Origin: Mycobacterium numidiamassiliense
GTDB lineage: Bacteria; Actinomycetota; Actinomycetes; Mycobacteriales; Mycobacteriaceae
Assembly (NCBI RefSeq): GCF_900157365.1
Contig: NZ_FUEZ01000004.1
Span: forward strand, 620,001-684,000
DNA: 64,000 nt
Direction: 5' to 3'
The notes under the pieces: model-generated
The model's input: only the letters and a program-made list of their open reading frames with translations
What the model was told of the DNA's origin: nothing
The model's database searches: none
In this document: in pieces, positions 57,278-64,000 of the stretch
Position numbering within the stretch: position 1 is the first letter of the stretch
Layout: the number at the start of each line of letters is the position of its first letter
Made by a program: the position numbers and the translations under genes

Positions 57278-58375
57278 TCAGGCTGGGGTGTCCGCCAGCT
57301 CGCGGCCGATCCGGCGCAGCTGTCCGGTGGCGCCGCCGAGTGCGAACTCGGTTTCCTTGGCGGCCAGGAAGTAGCGATGCACCGGGTGATCTGTGTCGAC
57401 GCCGACCCCGCCGTGCACATGCACGATGGTGTGCGCGACCCGGTGGCCGGCATCGGCGGCCCAGAACGCCGCACTGGCCACGTCGATCTCGGCGGGGATG
57501 TCCTCAGAGACGCGCCACGCCGCCTGGGTGAGCGTCAGCCGCAAACCCTTGACGTCGATGTAGCCATCCGCCAGCCGCTGTGCAACCGCCTGGAAGCTGC
57601 CGATCGGACGATCGAATTGCTCACGCTCACGGGCATATTCGGCGGTCATTTGCAATCCACGGTCCAGCACCCCGAGCTGATACGCGCTGCGGCCCAGGGT
57701 CGACAGCGTGCCCAGCCACGCGACGACGTCGCCTCCGCCGACCTGCCGACCAGCGTCCAGCTGGGTGCCGTCCAGAGCCAGCTGTGCGACGCTTCTCAAG
57801 CCGGTTGTTTGCAGCGGGGTCACCGTGACACCGGGGTCGTCGGTGGCGACGAGGAAAACGGCTGTGCCGGAATCTGTTTCGGCGGGCACCAGGAATGCGT
57901 CGGCCACCGGGCCGAAGCCAACCTGGGTGCGGGTGCCGGTCAGCCGGTATCCCTCACCATCCCGGGTCGCCCGCACCGGCCCCTCGCCCATCTCGCCGTC
58001 GAGCGCGACGGCCAGGATCTTGTCGCCCTTCACCGCGGGTACACCCCAGGCCTGCTGCAGTTCCTCGGAGCCGAACCGCGCCAGTGCACCGGCACCCAGC
58101 ATCACCGATTCCAGGTACGGCACGGCGGCCAGCTGGCGACCCAGCGCGACCAAAATGGCCACCTGCTCGAGCGCGCCGAAATTGTCACCGCCCAGCACCG
58201 AGGCCGACGCGCTGGTCAGGATATCGGCGCCGACCAGCTTGCCCCACAGCTTGCGGTCGAAGCGTTGCTCGAGCGCATCCAGTTCCCGCTGATGCTCCGG
58301 CGTGCACACCGAGTCGACGATGGTGTCGACCAGGCCGCCGAGGTCAACTGCGGCTTCGGTTGTCGTGAAGTCCAT
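57278..58375 (-). CDS. fadE27: Acyl-CoA dehydrogenase FadE27 (ChsE5)
   Basis: 365 residues from the ATG at 58375; the frame is open upstream, overlapping fadE26 in antisense-like extension. Orthologue of Rv3505. The ACAD C-terminal VHVHGGVGVDTDHPVHRYF is present. It forms the alpha2beta2 ChsE4-ChsE5 enzyme with FadE26, which dehydrogenates the first side-chain acyl-CoA intermediates. It follows fadE26 after 20 bp. Confidence 0.93.
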   Translation of the reverse strand: MDFTTTEAAVDLGGLVDTIVDSVCTPEHQRELDALEQRFDRKLWGKLVGADILTSASASVLGGDNFGALEQVAILVALGRQLAAVPYLESVMLGAGALARFGSEELQQAWGVPAVKGDKILAVALDGEMGEGPVRATRDGEGYRLTGTRTQVGFGPVADAFLVPAETDSGTAVFLVATDDPGVTVTPLQTTGLRSVAQLALDGTQLDAGRQVGGGDVVAWLGTLSTLGRSAYQLGVLDRGLQMTAEYAREREQFDRPIGSFQAVAQRLADGYIDVKGLRLTLTQAAWRVSEDIPAEIDVASAAFWAADAGHRVAHTIVHVHGGVGVDTDHPVHRYFLAAKETEFALGGATGQLRRIGRELADTPA

Positions 58376-58395
58376 GAATGTATGTCCTTTGTTGC

Positions 58396-59574
58396 TTAGC
58401 GGCTTCGGGGCAGTCCGAGCGCGACCATGCCGATGATGTCGCGCTGCACTTCGTTGGTGCCGCCGCCGAAGGTCAGGATCAGGCACGCCCGGTGCATCCG
58501 CTCGACCCGGCCACGCAGCAACGCGCCCGGCGAATCCTGCCGCACCGTCGCCGCGGTACCCAGCACCTCCATCAGCAGCCGGTAGGCCTCGGTGGCCAGC
58601 TCGGTCCCATAGACCTTGGCCGCCGACGCGTCCGCCGGCCCCAGGGTGTGGTCTTCGGCCGACGCCAGTTCCCAGTTGATGAGCTTGAGCACCTCGACCT
58701 TGGCGTGCACCCGGGCCAGGTTGATCTGCACCCACTCCGAATCGATGAGCCGGGCCCCGCTGGCGTCCTTGGTGTGTTGCGCCCATTCGCGGACCTCGCG
58801 GAGGGCCAGAAAGATCGGTTGCGCTGACACCAGGGCGACCCGCTCGTGGTTGAGCTGGTTGGTCACCAGTTTCCAGCCGCCGTTCTCCTCACCGACCAGG
58901 TTCGTCACCGGGACGCGCACGTCGGAGTAATAGGTCGCGCTGGTGTCTACGCCGGCCATGGTGTGCACCGGGGTCCACGAGAACCCCTCGGCGGTGGTCG
59001 GCACGACCAGCATGGAGATGCCGCGGTGTTTCTTTGCTTCGGGGTTCGTGCGCACCGCCAGCCAGACCCAGTCGGCGTAGGCGATCAGGCTGGTCCACAT
59101 CTTCTGGCCGTTGATCACGTAGTCGTCGCCATCGTGCACCGCGGTGGTGCGCAGGTTGGCCAGGTCGGTGCCGGCGCCCGGCTCGGAGTAGCCGATGGAG
59201 AAGTGCAGCTCGCCGGCCGCGATCTTGGGCAGGAAGAACTTCTTCTGCTCGTCGGTGCCGAAGGCCATGATGGTCGGTGCCACGCTGTTGATCGTCAGGA
59301 ATGGCACCGGTACGCCCGCAATCGCCGCCTCGTCGGTGAAGATCAGCGAGTCCATCGGGGAGCGGTCCTGGCCGCCGTACTCCTTGGGCCAGTTCAGGGT
59401 GAGCCACCCGTCCTTACCCATCTGCGCAACGGTGTCGCGATAAGCGCTGCCGGTCCCGACTTCGCCCTGTGTGGAGTGCAGCGCTTCGGCGCGCTCAGGC
59501 GTCATCAGTGTGGTGAAGTACGACCGCAGCTCGCGACGCAGTTCCTCTTGTTCAGGGGTGTAACTGATGCGCAT
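58396..59574 (-). CDS. fadE26: Acyl-CoA dehydrogenase FadE26 (ChsE4)
   Basis: 392 residues, orthologue of Rv3504. IGYSEPGAGTDLANLRT and LTFGGGTNEVQRDIIGMVALGLPR are the main ACAD signatures. Partner of FadE27. It is first in the fadE26-fadE27-fadD17 run, below the KstR operator at 59644-59657. Confidence 0.94.
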   Translation of the reverse strand: MRISYTPEQEELRRELRSYFTTLMTPERAEALHSTQGEVGTGSAYRDTVAQMGKDGWLTLNWPKEYGGQDRSPMDSLIFTDEAAIAGVPVPFLTINSVAPTIMAFGTDEQKKFFLPKIAAGELHFSIGYSEPGAGTDLANLRTTAVHDGDDYVINGQKMWTSLIAYADWVWLAVRTNPEAKKHRGISMLVVPTTAEGFSWTPVHTMAGVDTSATYYSDVRVPVTNLVGEENGGWKLVTNQLNHERVALVSAQPIFLALREVREWAQHTKDASGARLIDSEWVQINLARVHAKVEVLKLINWELASAEDHTLGPADASAAKVYGTELATEAYRLLMEVLGTAATVRQDSPGALLRGRVERMHRACLILTFGGGTNEVQRDIIGMVALGLPRSR

Positions 59575-59643
59575 TCCGGCTGTCCTTTGGTTAACGTGAC
59601 ACGCTGTAACTCGACCAACGGCTACCCGATTCGTCTTCCCGGT

Positions 59644-59657
59644 TGTAACACGTTCTA
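59644..59657. promoter_or_regulatory. KstR operator between fadE26 and fdxD
   Basis: TGTAACACGTTCTA fits TnnAACnnGTTnnA and is identical to the echA19/fadD19 operator. It is 69 bp from fadE26 and 95 bp from fdxD. Confidence 0.91.
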
Positions 59658-59752
59658 GTCTGGGAATCCAGCGACCGTTTCCTCAGACGTACCGGGGTCC
59701 TATGGTGTAGCTACCTCATCAACGGATATAGGCCAGCTTCAAGGAGGGTGCC

Positions 59753-59944
59753 GTGCGGGTGATCGTGGATCGTGACCGGTGTGAAGGGAACGCCGTGTGC
59801 TTGGGAATCGCGCCGGACATCTTCGACCTGGACGATGAGGACTATGCCGTCGTGAAAACCGATCCGATACCGTCCGACCAAGAAGAATTGGCCGATCAGG
59901 CCATCGCGGAGTGCCCGCGCGCGGCGCTACTGCGCGAGGGCTAG
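59753..59944 (+). CDS. fdxD: Small [3Fe-4S]/[4Fe-4S] ferredoxin FdxD
   Basis: 63 residues from the GTG at 59753, preceded by AAGGAGGG. The cluster cysteines fall in RCEGNAVC and ECP, and ADQAIAECPRAAL is the usual ending. The first segment has only two cysteines (C-x5-C), the arrangement of mycobacterial P450 ferredoxins with a 3Fe-4S cluster. Its position in the KstR regulon makes it a good candidate electron donor for CYP125 and CYP142. Confidence 0.92.
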   Translation: MRVIVDRDRCEGNAVCLGIAPDIFDLDDEDYAVVKTDPIPSDQEELADQAIAECPRAALLREG

Positions 59945-59978
59945 CGGCGAGTGACCCGAAACTAGAGGTATTCATAAA

Positions 59979-60884
59979 TTGACTAGCAGCACGAACGCGA
60001 CCGATCTTTCCGGAAAGGTCGCGGTGGTAACCGGCGCGGCTGCGGGGCTGGGACGCGCCGAAGCGCTCGGCCTGGCCCGCCTCGGCGCCACCGTCGTCGT
60101 CAACGACATCGCCGCCGCACTGGACGCCTCTGACGTCATCGACGAGATCGCCACGCTGGGCTCCAAGGCCGTCGCGGTGTCCGGCGACATTAGCGAGCGC
60201 GCGACGGCCGACGAACTGGTTGCCTGCGCGGACGGACTGGGCGGACTCAGCATCGTGGTGAACAACGCCGGGATCACCCGCGACCGGATGTTGTTCAACA
60301 TGTCCGATGAGGACTGGGACCAGGTCATCGCCGTGCATCTGCGCGGGCATTTCCTGCTCACCCGCAATGCCGCCACCTACTGGCGCAGTAAGGCCAAGGA
60401 CGCCGGAGGGCCGATCTTCGGCCGGATCGTCAACACGTCGTCGGAGGCCGGCCTGGTGGGGCCCGTGGGCCAGGCCAACTACGGCGCGGCGAAAGCGGGC
60501 ATCATCGCGCTCACCTCGACCGCCGCCCGGGCACTGGGCCGCTACGGCGTGTGTGCCAACGCGATCTGCCCGCGGGCCCGCACCGCGATGACGGCCGACG
60601 TGTTCGGTGCGGCACCCGAAGACGACGTCGACCCGCTCTCGCCCGAGCATGTGGTGAGCCTGGTCCAGTTTCTGTCGTCCCCCGCCGCCGAACGGGTCAA
60701 CGGACAGGTATTCATCGTCTACGGGCCCCGGGTGACGCTGGTTTCGGCGCCCGTCGCCGAGCACAAGTTCGACGCGGACGGCCCCGCGTGGGAGCCCGCA
60801 CAACTCAGCAGCGCGTTGCAGGACTACTTTGCTGGCCGCGACCCGGAGGTGGGTTTTTCCGCGGTTGGTTTGATGGAACAATAG
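59979..60884 (+). CDS. hsd4A: Hsd4A, steroid 17-beta-hydroxyacyl-CoA dehydrogenase (SDR)
   Basis: 301 residues from the TTG at 59979, with family N-terminus TNATDLSGKVAVVTG. SDR motifs TGAAAGLGRAEA, VNNAGITRDRML, NTSSEAG and NYGAAKAG. Orthologue of Rv3502c; the Mycolicibacterium homologue Hsd4A is a dual 17-beta-HSD and side-chain 3-hydroxyacyl-CoA dehydrogenase. It follows fdxD by 34 bp, and is separated from the mce4 genes by 235 bp with their own promoter signals. Confidence 0.9.
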   Translation: MTSSTNATDLSGKVAVVTGAAAGLGRAEALGLARLGATVVVNDIAAALDASDVIDEIATLGSKAVAVSGDISERATADELVACADGLGGLSIVVNNAGITRDRMLFNMSDEDWDQVIAVHLRGHFLLTRNAATYWRSKAKDAGGPIFGRIVNTSSEAGLVGPVGQANYGAAKAGIIALTSTAARALGRYGVCANAICPRARTAMTADVFGAAPEDDVDPLSPEHVVSLVQFLSSPAAERVNGQVFIVYGPRVTLVSAPVAEHKFDADGPAWEPAQLSSALQDYFAGRDPEVGFSAVGLMEQ

Positions 60885-60919
60885 CGGCAAATAGTTACTT
60901 TCCGGGGGGAATGAGCTAG

Positions 60920-60933
60920 TAGAACGTGTGTCA
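60920..60933. promoter_or_regulatory. Degenerate KstR-like site upstream of the mce4 operon
   Basis: TAGAACGTGTGTCA keeps the left half TnnAACnnG, but the right half reads GTG instead of GTT. The mce4 operon is KstR-regulated in M. tuberculosis, so this may be the weaker operator here. It lies about 80 bp before the promoter-like sequence at 60999. Confidence 0.5.
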
Positions 60934-60998
60934 GATTGGTAATACGGCAATGGCGTTGACCTGGACAAATTAACGGTTTAGACAAGAAATACCGTTCA

Positions 60999-61029
60999 TT
61001 GACACCGTGTACTTCTTCTGAGTTAATAT
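60999..61029 (+). promoter_or_regulatory. Sigma-A-like promoter of the mce4 operon
   Basis: TTGACA at 60999-61004 and TTAATA/TAATAT at 61023-61029 with an 18-19 bp spacer, unusually close to consensus for this GC-rich genome. Just after it is the perfect palindrome TGAGCCGGCTCA (61029-61040), a possible operator. The leader to the yrbE4A start is about 80 nt. Confidence 0.65.
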
Positions 61030-61119
61030 GAGCCGGCTCACAGCGAGCCGAGTGCGACCGAGGACGGAACAAAGGCGACGCACAGACTTCGCCGTGAGCA
61101 GCAAAGGGGGGGTGCCGCG

Positions 61120-61884
61120 TTGATCGAACAACTTGCGGTCCCGGCCCGCGCTGTCGGCGGATTTTTCGAAATGATGATCGACACGGGCCGCGCCTCTTTG
61201 CGACGGCCGTTTCAATTCCGCGAGTTCCTGGATCAGACGTGGATGATCGCGCGCGTCTCTTTGGTCCCAACATTGTTGGTGTCCATCCCGTTCACGGTCT
61301 TGGTCGCATTCACGCTCAACATCTTGTTGCGGGAAATCGGCGCGGCCGATTTATCCGGCGCCGGAACAGCATTCGGCACCATCACTCAGCTCGGCCCGGT
61401 GGTGACGGTGCTCGTGGTGGCCGGTGCCGGCGCCACCGCGATCTGCGCCGACCTGGGTGCGCGCACCATCCGCGAAGAAATCGACGCGATGCGCGTGCTC
61501 GGCATCGACCCGATCCATCGGCTGGTGGTGCCGCGCGTGCTGGCATCCACGGTTGTCGCGCTGCTGCTCAACGGTTTGGTATGCGCCATCGGGTTGTCGG
61601 GTGGCTACGTCTTTTCGGTTTTTCTGCAGGGCGTCAACCCGGGCGCGTTCATCAACGGGTTGACCGTATTGACCGGACTACGTGAGCTGGTGCTCGCGGA
61701 AGTCAAAGCGCTGCTGTTCGGCGTGATGGCCGGCCTGGTCGGGTGTTACCGCGGCCTGACCGTCAAGGGTGGGCCGAAGGGCGTCGGCAATGCCGTCAAC
61801 GAAACCGTCGTCTATGCCTTTATTTGTCTGTTCGTCATCAATGTCGTGATGACGGCGATCGGCGTGCGGATTTCGGCGAAGTGA
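61120..61884 (+). CDS. yrbE4A: YrbE4A, permease subunit of the Mce4 sterol importer
   Basis: 254 residues, the length of Rv3501c, with a TTG start at 61120 after AAAGGGGGGG. MlaE-type ABC permease with several transmembrane segments and the conserved cytoplasmic loop GARTIREEIDAMRVLGIDP. With YrbE4B and the ATPase MceG (elsewhere) it energises Mce4 cholesterol uptake. First gene of the mce4 operon. Confidence 0.95.
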   Translation: MIEQLAVPARAVGGFFEMMIDTGRASLRRPFQFREFLDQTWMIARVSLVPTLLVSIPFTVLVAFTLNILLREIGAADLSGAGTAFGTITQLGPVVTVLVVAGAGATAICADLGARTIREEIDAMRVLGIDPIHRLVVPRVLASTVVALLLNGLVCAIGLSGGYVFSVFLQGVNPGAFINGLTVLTGLRELVLAEVKALLFGVMAGLVGCYRGLTVKGGPKGVGNAVNETVVYAFICLFVINVVMTAIGVRISAK

Positions 61885-61891
61885 GCGGCCG

Positions 61892-62734
61892 ATGAGTTAC
61901 GACCTCACTTACCGTTTCCGCAACGCCATATCGAAACTGCAAGGGCCGATTGACGATTTCGGCGAGCAAGCGCTGTTCTACGGCCAGACGGTGCGTTATG
62001 TCCCCAACGCGCTGACCCGCTACCGCAAAGAGACCATCCGGCTTATCGCCGAGATGACGCTGGGCGCCGGCGCCCTGATCATGATCGGCGGCACGGTCGG
62101 CGTCGCTGCGTTCCTGACGCTGGCCTCCGGCGGCGTCATTGCCGTTCAGGGCTATTCGTCGCTGGGCAACATCGGCATCGAGGCGCTGACCGGCTTCCTG
62201 TCGGCCTTCCTCAACGTCCGCGTTGTCGCGCCGGTGATCGCCGGTATCGCGTTGGCGGCGACCATCGGCGCGGGCGCGACCGCCCAATTGGGTGCGATGC
62301 GGGTGTCCGAGGAAATCGATGCCGTGGAATGCATGGCGGTGCACTCGGTGTCCTACCTCGTGTCGACCCGGCTGATCGCCGGCCTGGTCGCGATCATCCC
62401 GCTGTACTCGCTGTCGGTGCTCGCAGCCTTCTTTGCCGCCCGCTTCACGACGGTGTTCATCAACGGGCAGTCATCGGGCCTCTATGACCACTACTTCAAT
62501 ACCTTCCTCATCCCGTCGGACCTGCTGTGGTCATTCCTGCAGGCCATCGTGATGTCGATCGCAGTCATGCTCGTCCATACCTACTACGGCTACAACGCAA
62601 CCGGTGGTCCGGTGGGCGTGGGAATCGCAGTCGGCCAAGCCGTGCGGACCTCGCTGATCGTCGTTGTCGTCATTACTTTGTGCATCTCGCTGGCGGTGTA
62701 CGGCGCGTCCGGTAACTTCAACCTCTCGGGTTAA
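61892..62734 (+). CDS. yrbE4B: YrbE4B, second permease subunit of Mce4
   Basis: 280 residues, the length of Rv3500c. MlaE family with AQLGAMRVSEEIDAVECMAV as the cytoplasmic coupling loop and multiple hydrophobic helices. It pairs with YrbE4A, which ends 7 bp upstream. Confidence 0.95.
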   Translation: MSYDLTYRFRNAISKLQGPIDDFGEQALFYGQTVRYVPNALTRYRKETIRLIAEMTLGAGALIMIGGTVGVAAFLTLASGGVIAVQGYSSLGNIGIEALTGFLSAFLNVRVVAPVIAGIALAATIGAGATAQLGAMRVSEEIDAVECMAVHSVSYLVSTRLIAGLVAIIPLYSLSVLAAFFAARFTTVFINGQSSGLYDHYFNTFLIPSDLLWSFLQAIVMSIAVMLVHTYYGYNATGGPVGVGIAVGQAVRTSLIVVVVITLCISLAVYGASGNFNLSG

Positions 62735-62751
62735 GGGGACCGCTTAAAAAT

Positions 62752-63954
62752 ATGGCAGAGGGCGAAGCGCGACGTACAACTGTCCGGCTGGCAGCGGCGC
62801 TGCTGGCCAGTTTCTTGGTGGCGTCAGCCGTCTTGACGTACCTCTCCTACACGGCCGCGTTCGCTTCGGTCGACACCGTCACGGTCACGTCGCCGCGGGC
62901 CGGGCTGGTGATGGACAACGGCGCCAAGGTCAAGTTCCGCGGCATTCAGATCGGCAAGGTCACCGACATCGACTACGCCGGTGACCAGGCCCGGCTGACG
63001 TTGGCCATCAACAGCGACGACTTGCACTACATCCCCTCCAACGCGACGGTGCACATCGCGGGCAACACCATCTTCGGGTCCAAATCGGTGGAATTCATTC
63101 CGCCCCAATCGCCTTCGCCGACGTCGCTGCGTCCGGATGCGCACGTGAGCGCTTCGATGGTGCAGCTCGAAGTCAACACCTTGTTCCAGTCGCTCGTCGA
63201 CTTGCTGCACAAGATCGACCCGGTCGAATTGAACGGGACGCTGAGCGCACTTGCGGAAGGTCTGCGCGGTCACGGCGACGACTTCGGTGCATTGCTGTCG
63301 GGACTGAATACCCTGACGCTGCAGGCGAACCCGAAGCTGGGTGCACTGCAGGAGGACTTTCGCAAGACCGCTGTCGTCACCAACATCTATGCCGATGCGG
63401 CCCCCGACCTGAACAGGGTTTTCGACAACTTGCCGACCATCAGCAAGACCGTCGTCGATCAGCAGAAGAATCTCAACGACACGCTGCTGGCCACGATCGG
63501 CTTGTCCAACAACGCTTATGAGACGTTGGAGCCAGCCGAGCAGAACCTCATCGATGCCATCAACAGGCTACGGGCGCCACTGAAGGTCGCCGCCGATTAC
63601 TCACCGGAATTCGGTTGCCTCTTCGCCGGTATCGGGCGAGGTATCAAGGAATTCGCCCCGTTGATCGGTGTCCGCAAAGCGGGGCTGTTCACCTCGTCGA
63701 GTTTTGTCTTGGGCGCGCCGGCCTACACGTATCCGGAGTCGCTCCCGCAGGTCAACGCCTCCGGAGGCCCGAATTGCCGTGGCTTGCCGGACATTCCGAC
63801 CAAGCAGACCGGCGGGTCGTTCTATCGCGCGCCCTTCCTGGTCACCGATAACGCCAATATCCCGTATGAGCCGTTCACCGAATTGCAGTTCGACGCACCG
63901 TCGACGTTGCAGTTCTTGTTCCACGGCTCCTTCGCGGAACGCGACGACTTCTGA
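62752..63954 (+). CDS. mce4A: Mce4A, MCE-domain substrate-binding protein
   Basis: 400 residues, the length of Rv3499c. N-terminal hydrophobic segment at about 10-35 for export or anchoring, MCE domain at about 37-115 (VTVTSPRAGLVMDNGAKVKF, GIQIGKVTDIDY), then a long helical region forming the tube with other Mce4 subunits. Takes part in sterol transport across the cell envelope. Its stop overlaps the mce4B ATG. Confidence 0.95.
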   Translation: MAEGEARRTTVRLAAALLASFLVASAVLTYLSYTAAFASVDTVTVTSPRAGLVMDNGAKVKFRGIQIGKVTDIDYAGDQARLTLAINSDDLHYIPSNATVHIAGNTIFGSKSVEFIPPQSPSPTSLRPDAHVSASMVQLEVNTLFQSLVDLLHKIDPVELNGTLSALAEGLRGHGDDFGALLSGLNTLTLQANPKLGALQEDFRKTAVVTNIYADAAPDLNRVFDNLPTISKTVVDQQKNLNDTLLATIGLSNNAYETLEPAEQNLIDAINRLRAPLKVAADYSPEFGCLFAGIGRGIKEFAPLIGVRKAGLFTSSSFVLGAPAYTYPESLPQVNASGGPNCRGLPDIPTKQTGGSFYRAPFLVTDNANIPYEPFTELQFDAPSTLQFLFHGSFAERDDF

Positions 63955-64000
63955 TGGCGGAAAAGGTCATGCCGTCGCACCGGTCGATGGTGATCAAGGT
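63954..64000 (+). CDS. mce4B: Mce4B, first 15 codons only (cut by window edge)
   Basis: An ATG overlapping the mce4A stop (TGATG) begins MAEKVMPSHRSMVIK, matching the N-terminus of mycobacterial Mce4B (Rv3498c). The rest is outside the window. Confidence 0.85.
   Translation, partial: MAEKVMPSHRSMVIK

Noticed and set aside
59583..59605. Possible extra KstR half-sites near the fadE26 start
   Set aside because: GTTAAC and GTGACACGCTG do not keep the TnnAACnnGTTnnA spacing.

Overview
The window is high-GC actinobacterial DNA and reads as a Mycobacterium. Nearly every gene matches, in order, the M. tuberculosis stretch Rv3566c to Rv3498c, the steroid-catabolism locus, in reversed orientation. 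It is probably a non-tuberculous species. The PE/PPE genes that interrupt this locus in M. tuberculosis are absent. Several of those junctions hold unrelated small genes instead, and there are local additions (an FAAL ligase, a malic enzyme, an NHL protein). Gene identities come from recalled family sequences and gene order, since no database search was possible.

Layout. (1) 1-5243: a left-truncated PknK-like Ser/Thr kinase, nat, an orphan fatty-acyl-AMP ligase, and convergent aspB. (2) 5240-19515 is the KstR2 section for the last two steroid rings (HIP pathway). It contains the fadD3-fadE31-fadE32-fadE33(ipdE2)-aspB operon, divergent fadE30(ipdE1)-SDR, kstR2-fadA6, a decayed GAF-ANTAR gene, the echA20-ipdA-ipdB-ipdC operon and two divergent SDR genes. 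Three near-perfect KstR2 operators sit at the divergent or autoregulated starts. (3) 19522-27617: ddn, a small unknown gene and fadA5 on one strand, and the side-chain operon cyp125-fadE28-fadE29-chsH2-chsH1-ltp2 on the other, with two KstR operators between. (4) 27784-28193: a solitary HicB-type antitoxin between 20-bp inverted repeats. (5) 28260-39467 holds kstD with a MaoC-like hydratase, hsaE-hsaG-hsaF, a hemophore-like secreted protein, an uncharacterised KstR-controlled trio (DUF1214-like, SDR, sulfotransferase), kshA with a small Cys/His-rich partner, and a gamma-carbonic-anhydrase-like protein. (6) 39613-42750: a malic enzyme, an NHL-propeller membrane protein and an NTF2-like protein. 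(7) 42747-49080: the DUF35 protein-ltp4-ltp3 operon, an F420-type LLM protein, and an acetoacetate-decarboxylase-like protein with cyp142. (8) 49278-59574: echA19, fadD19 followed by a kinase-like gene, an amidohydrolase and ilvX, then a cytosolic beta-lactamase-like protein, fadD17, fadE27 and fadE26. (9) 59753-64000: fdxD, hsd4A and the start of the mce4 sterol importer (yrbE4A, yrbE4B, mce4A, start of mce4B).

Together the genes import sterol (Mce4), oxidise the terminal side-chain carbon (CYP125/CYP142, with FdxD a likely electron donor), activate it (FadD19/FadD17) and shorten it (FadE26-27, EchA19, Hsd4A, FadA5, FadE28-29, ChsH1-H2, Ltp2, Ltp3/4). They open rings A/B (KstD, KshA, HsaEFG; hsaADCB is not in this window) and degrade the HIP remnant (FadD3, IpdE1-E2, EchA20, IpdAB, IpdC, FadA6). 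Nine KstR operators plus one degenerate site, and three KstR2 operators, tie the locus together. No tRNA, rRNA, CRISPR array, phage or recognisable IS was seen. No gene-free stretch exceeds 300 bases.
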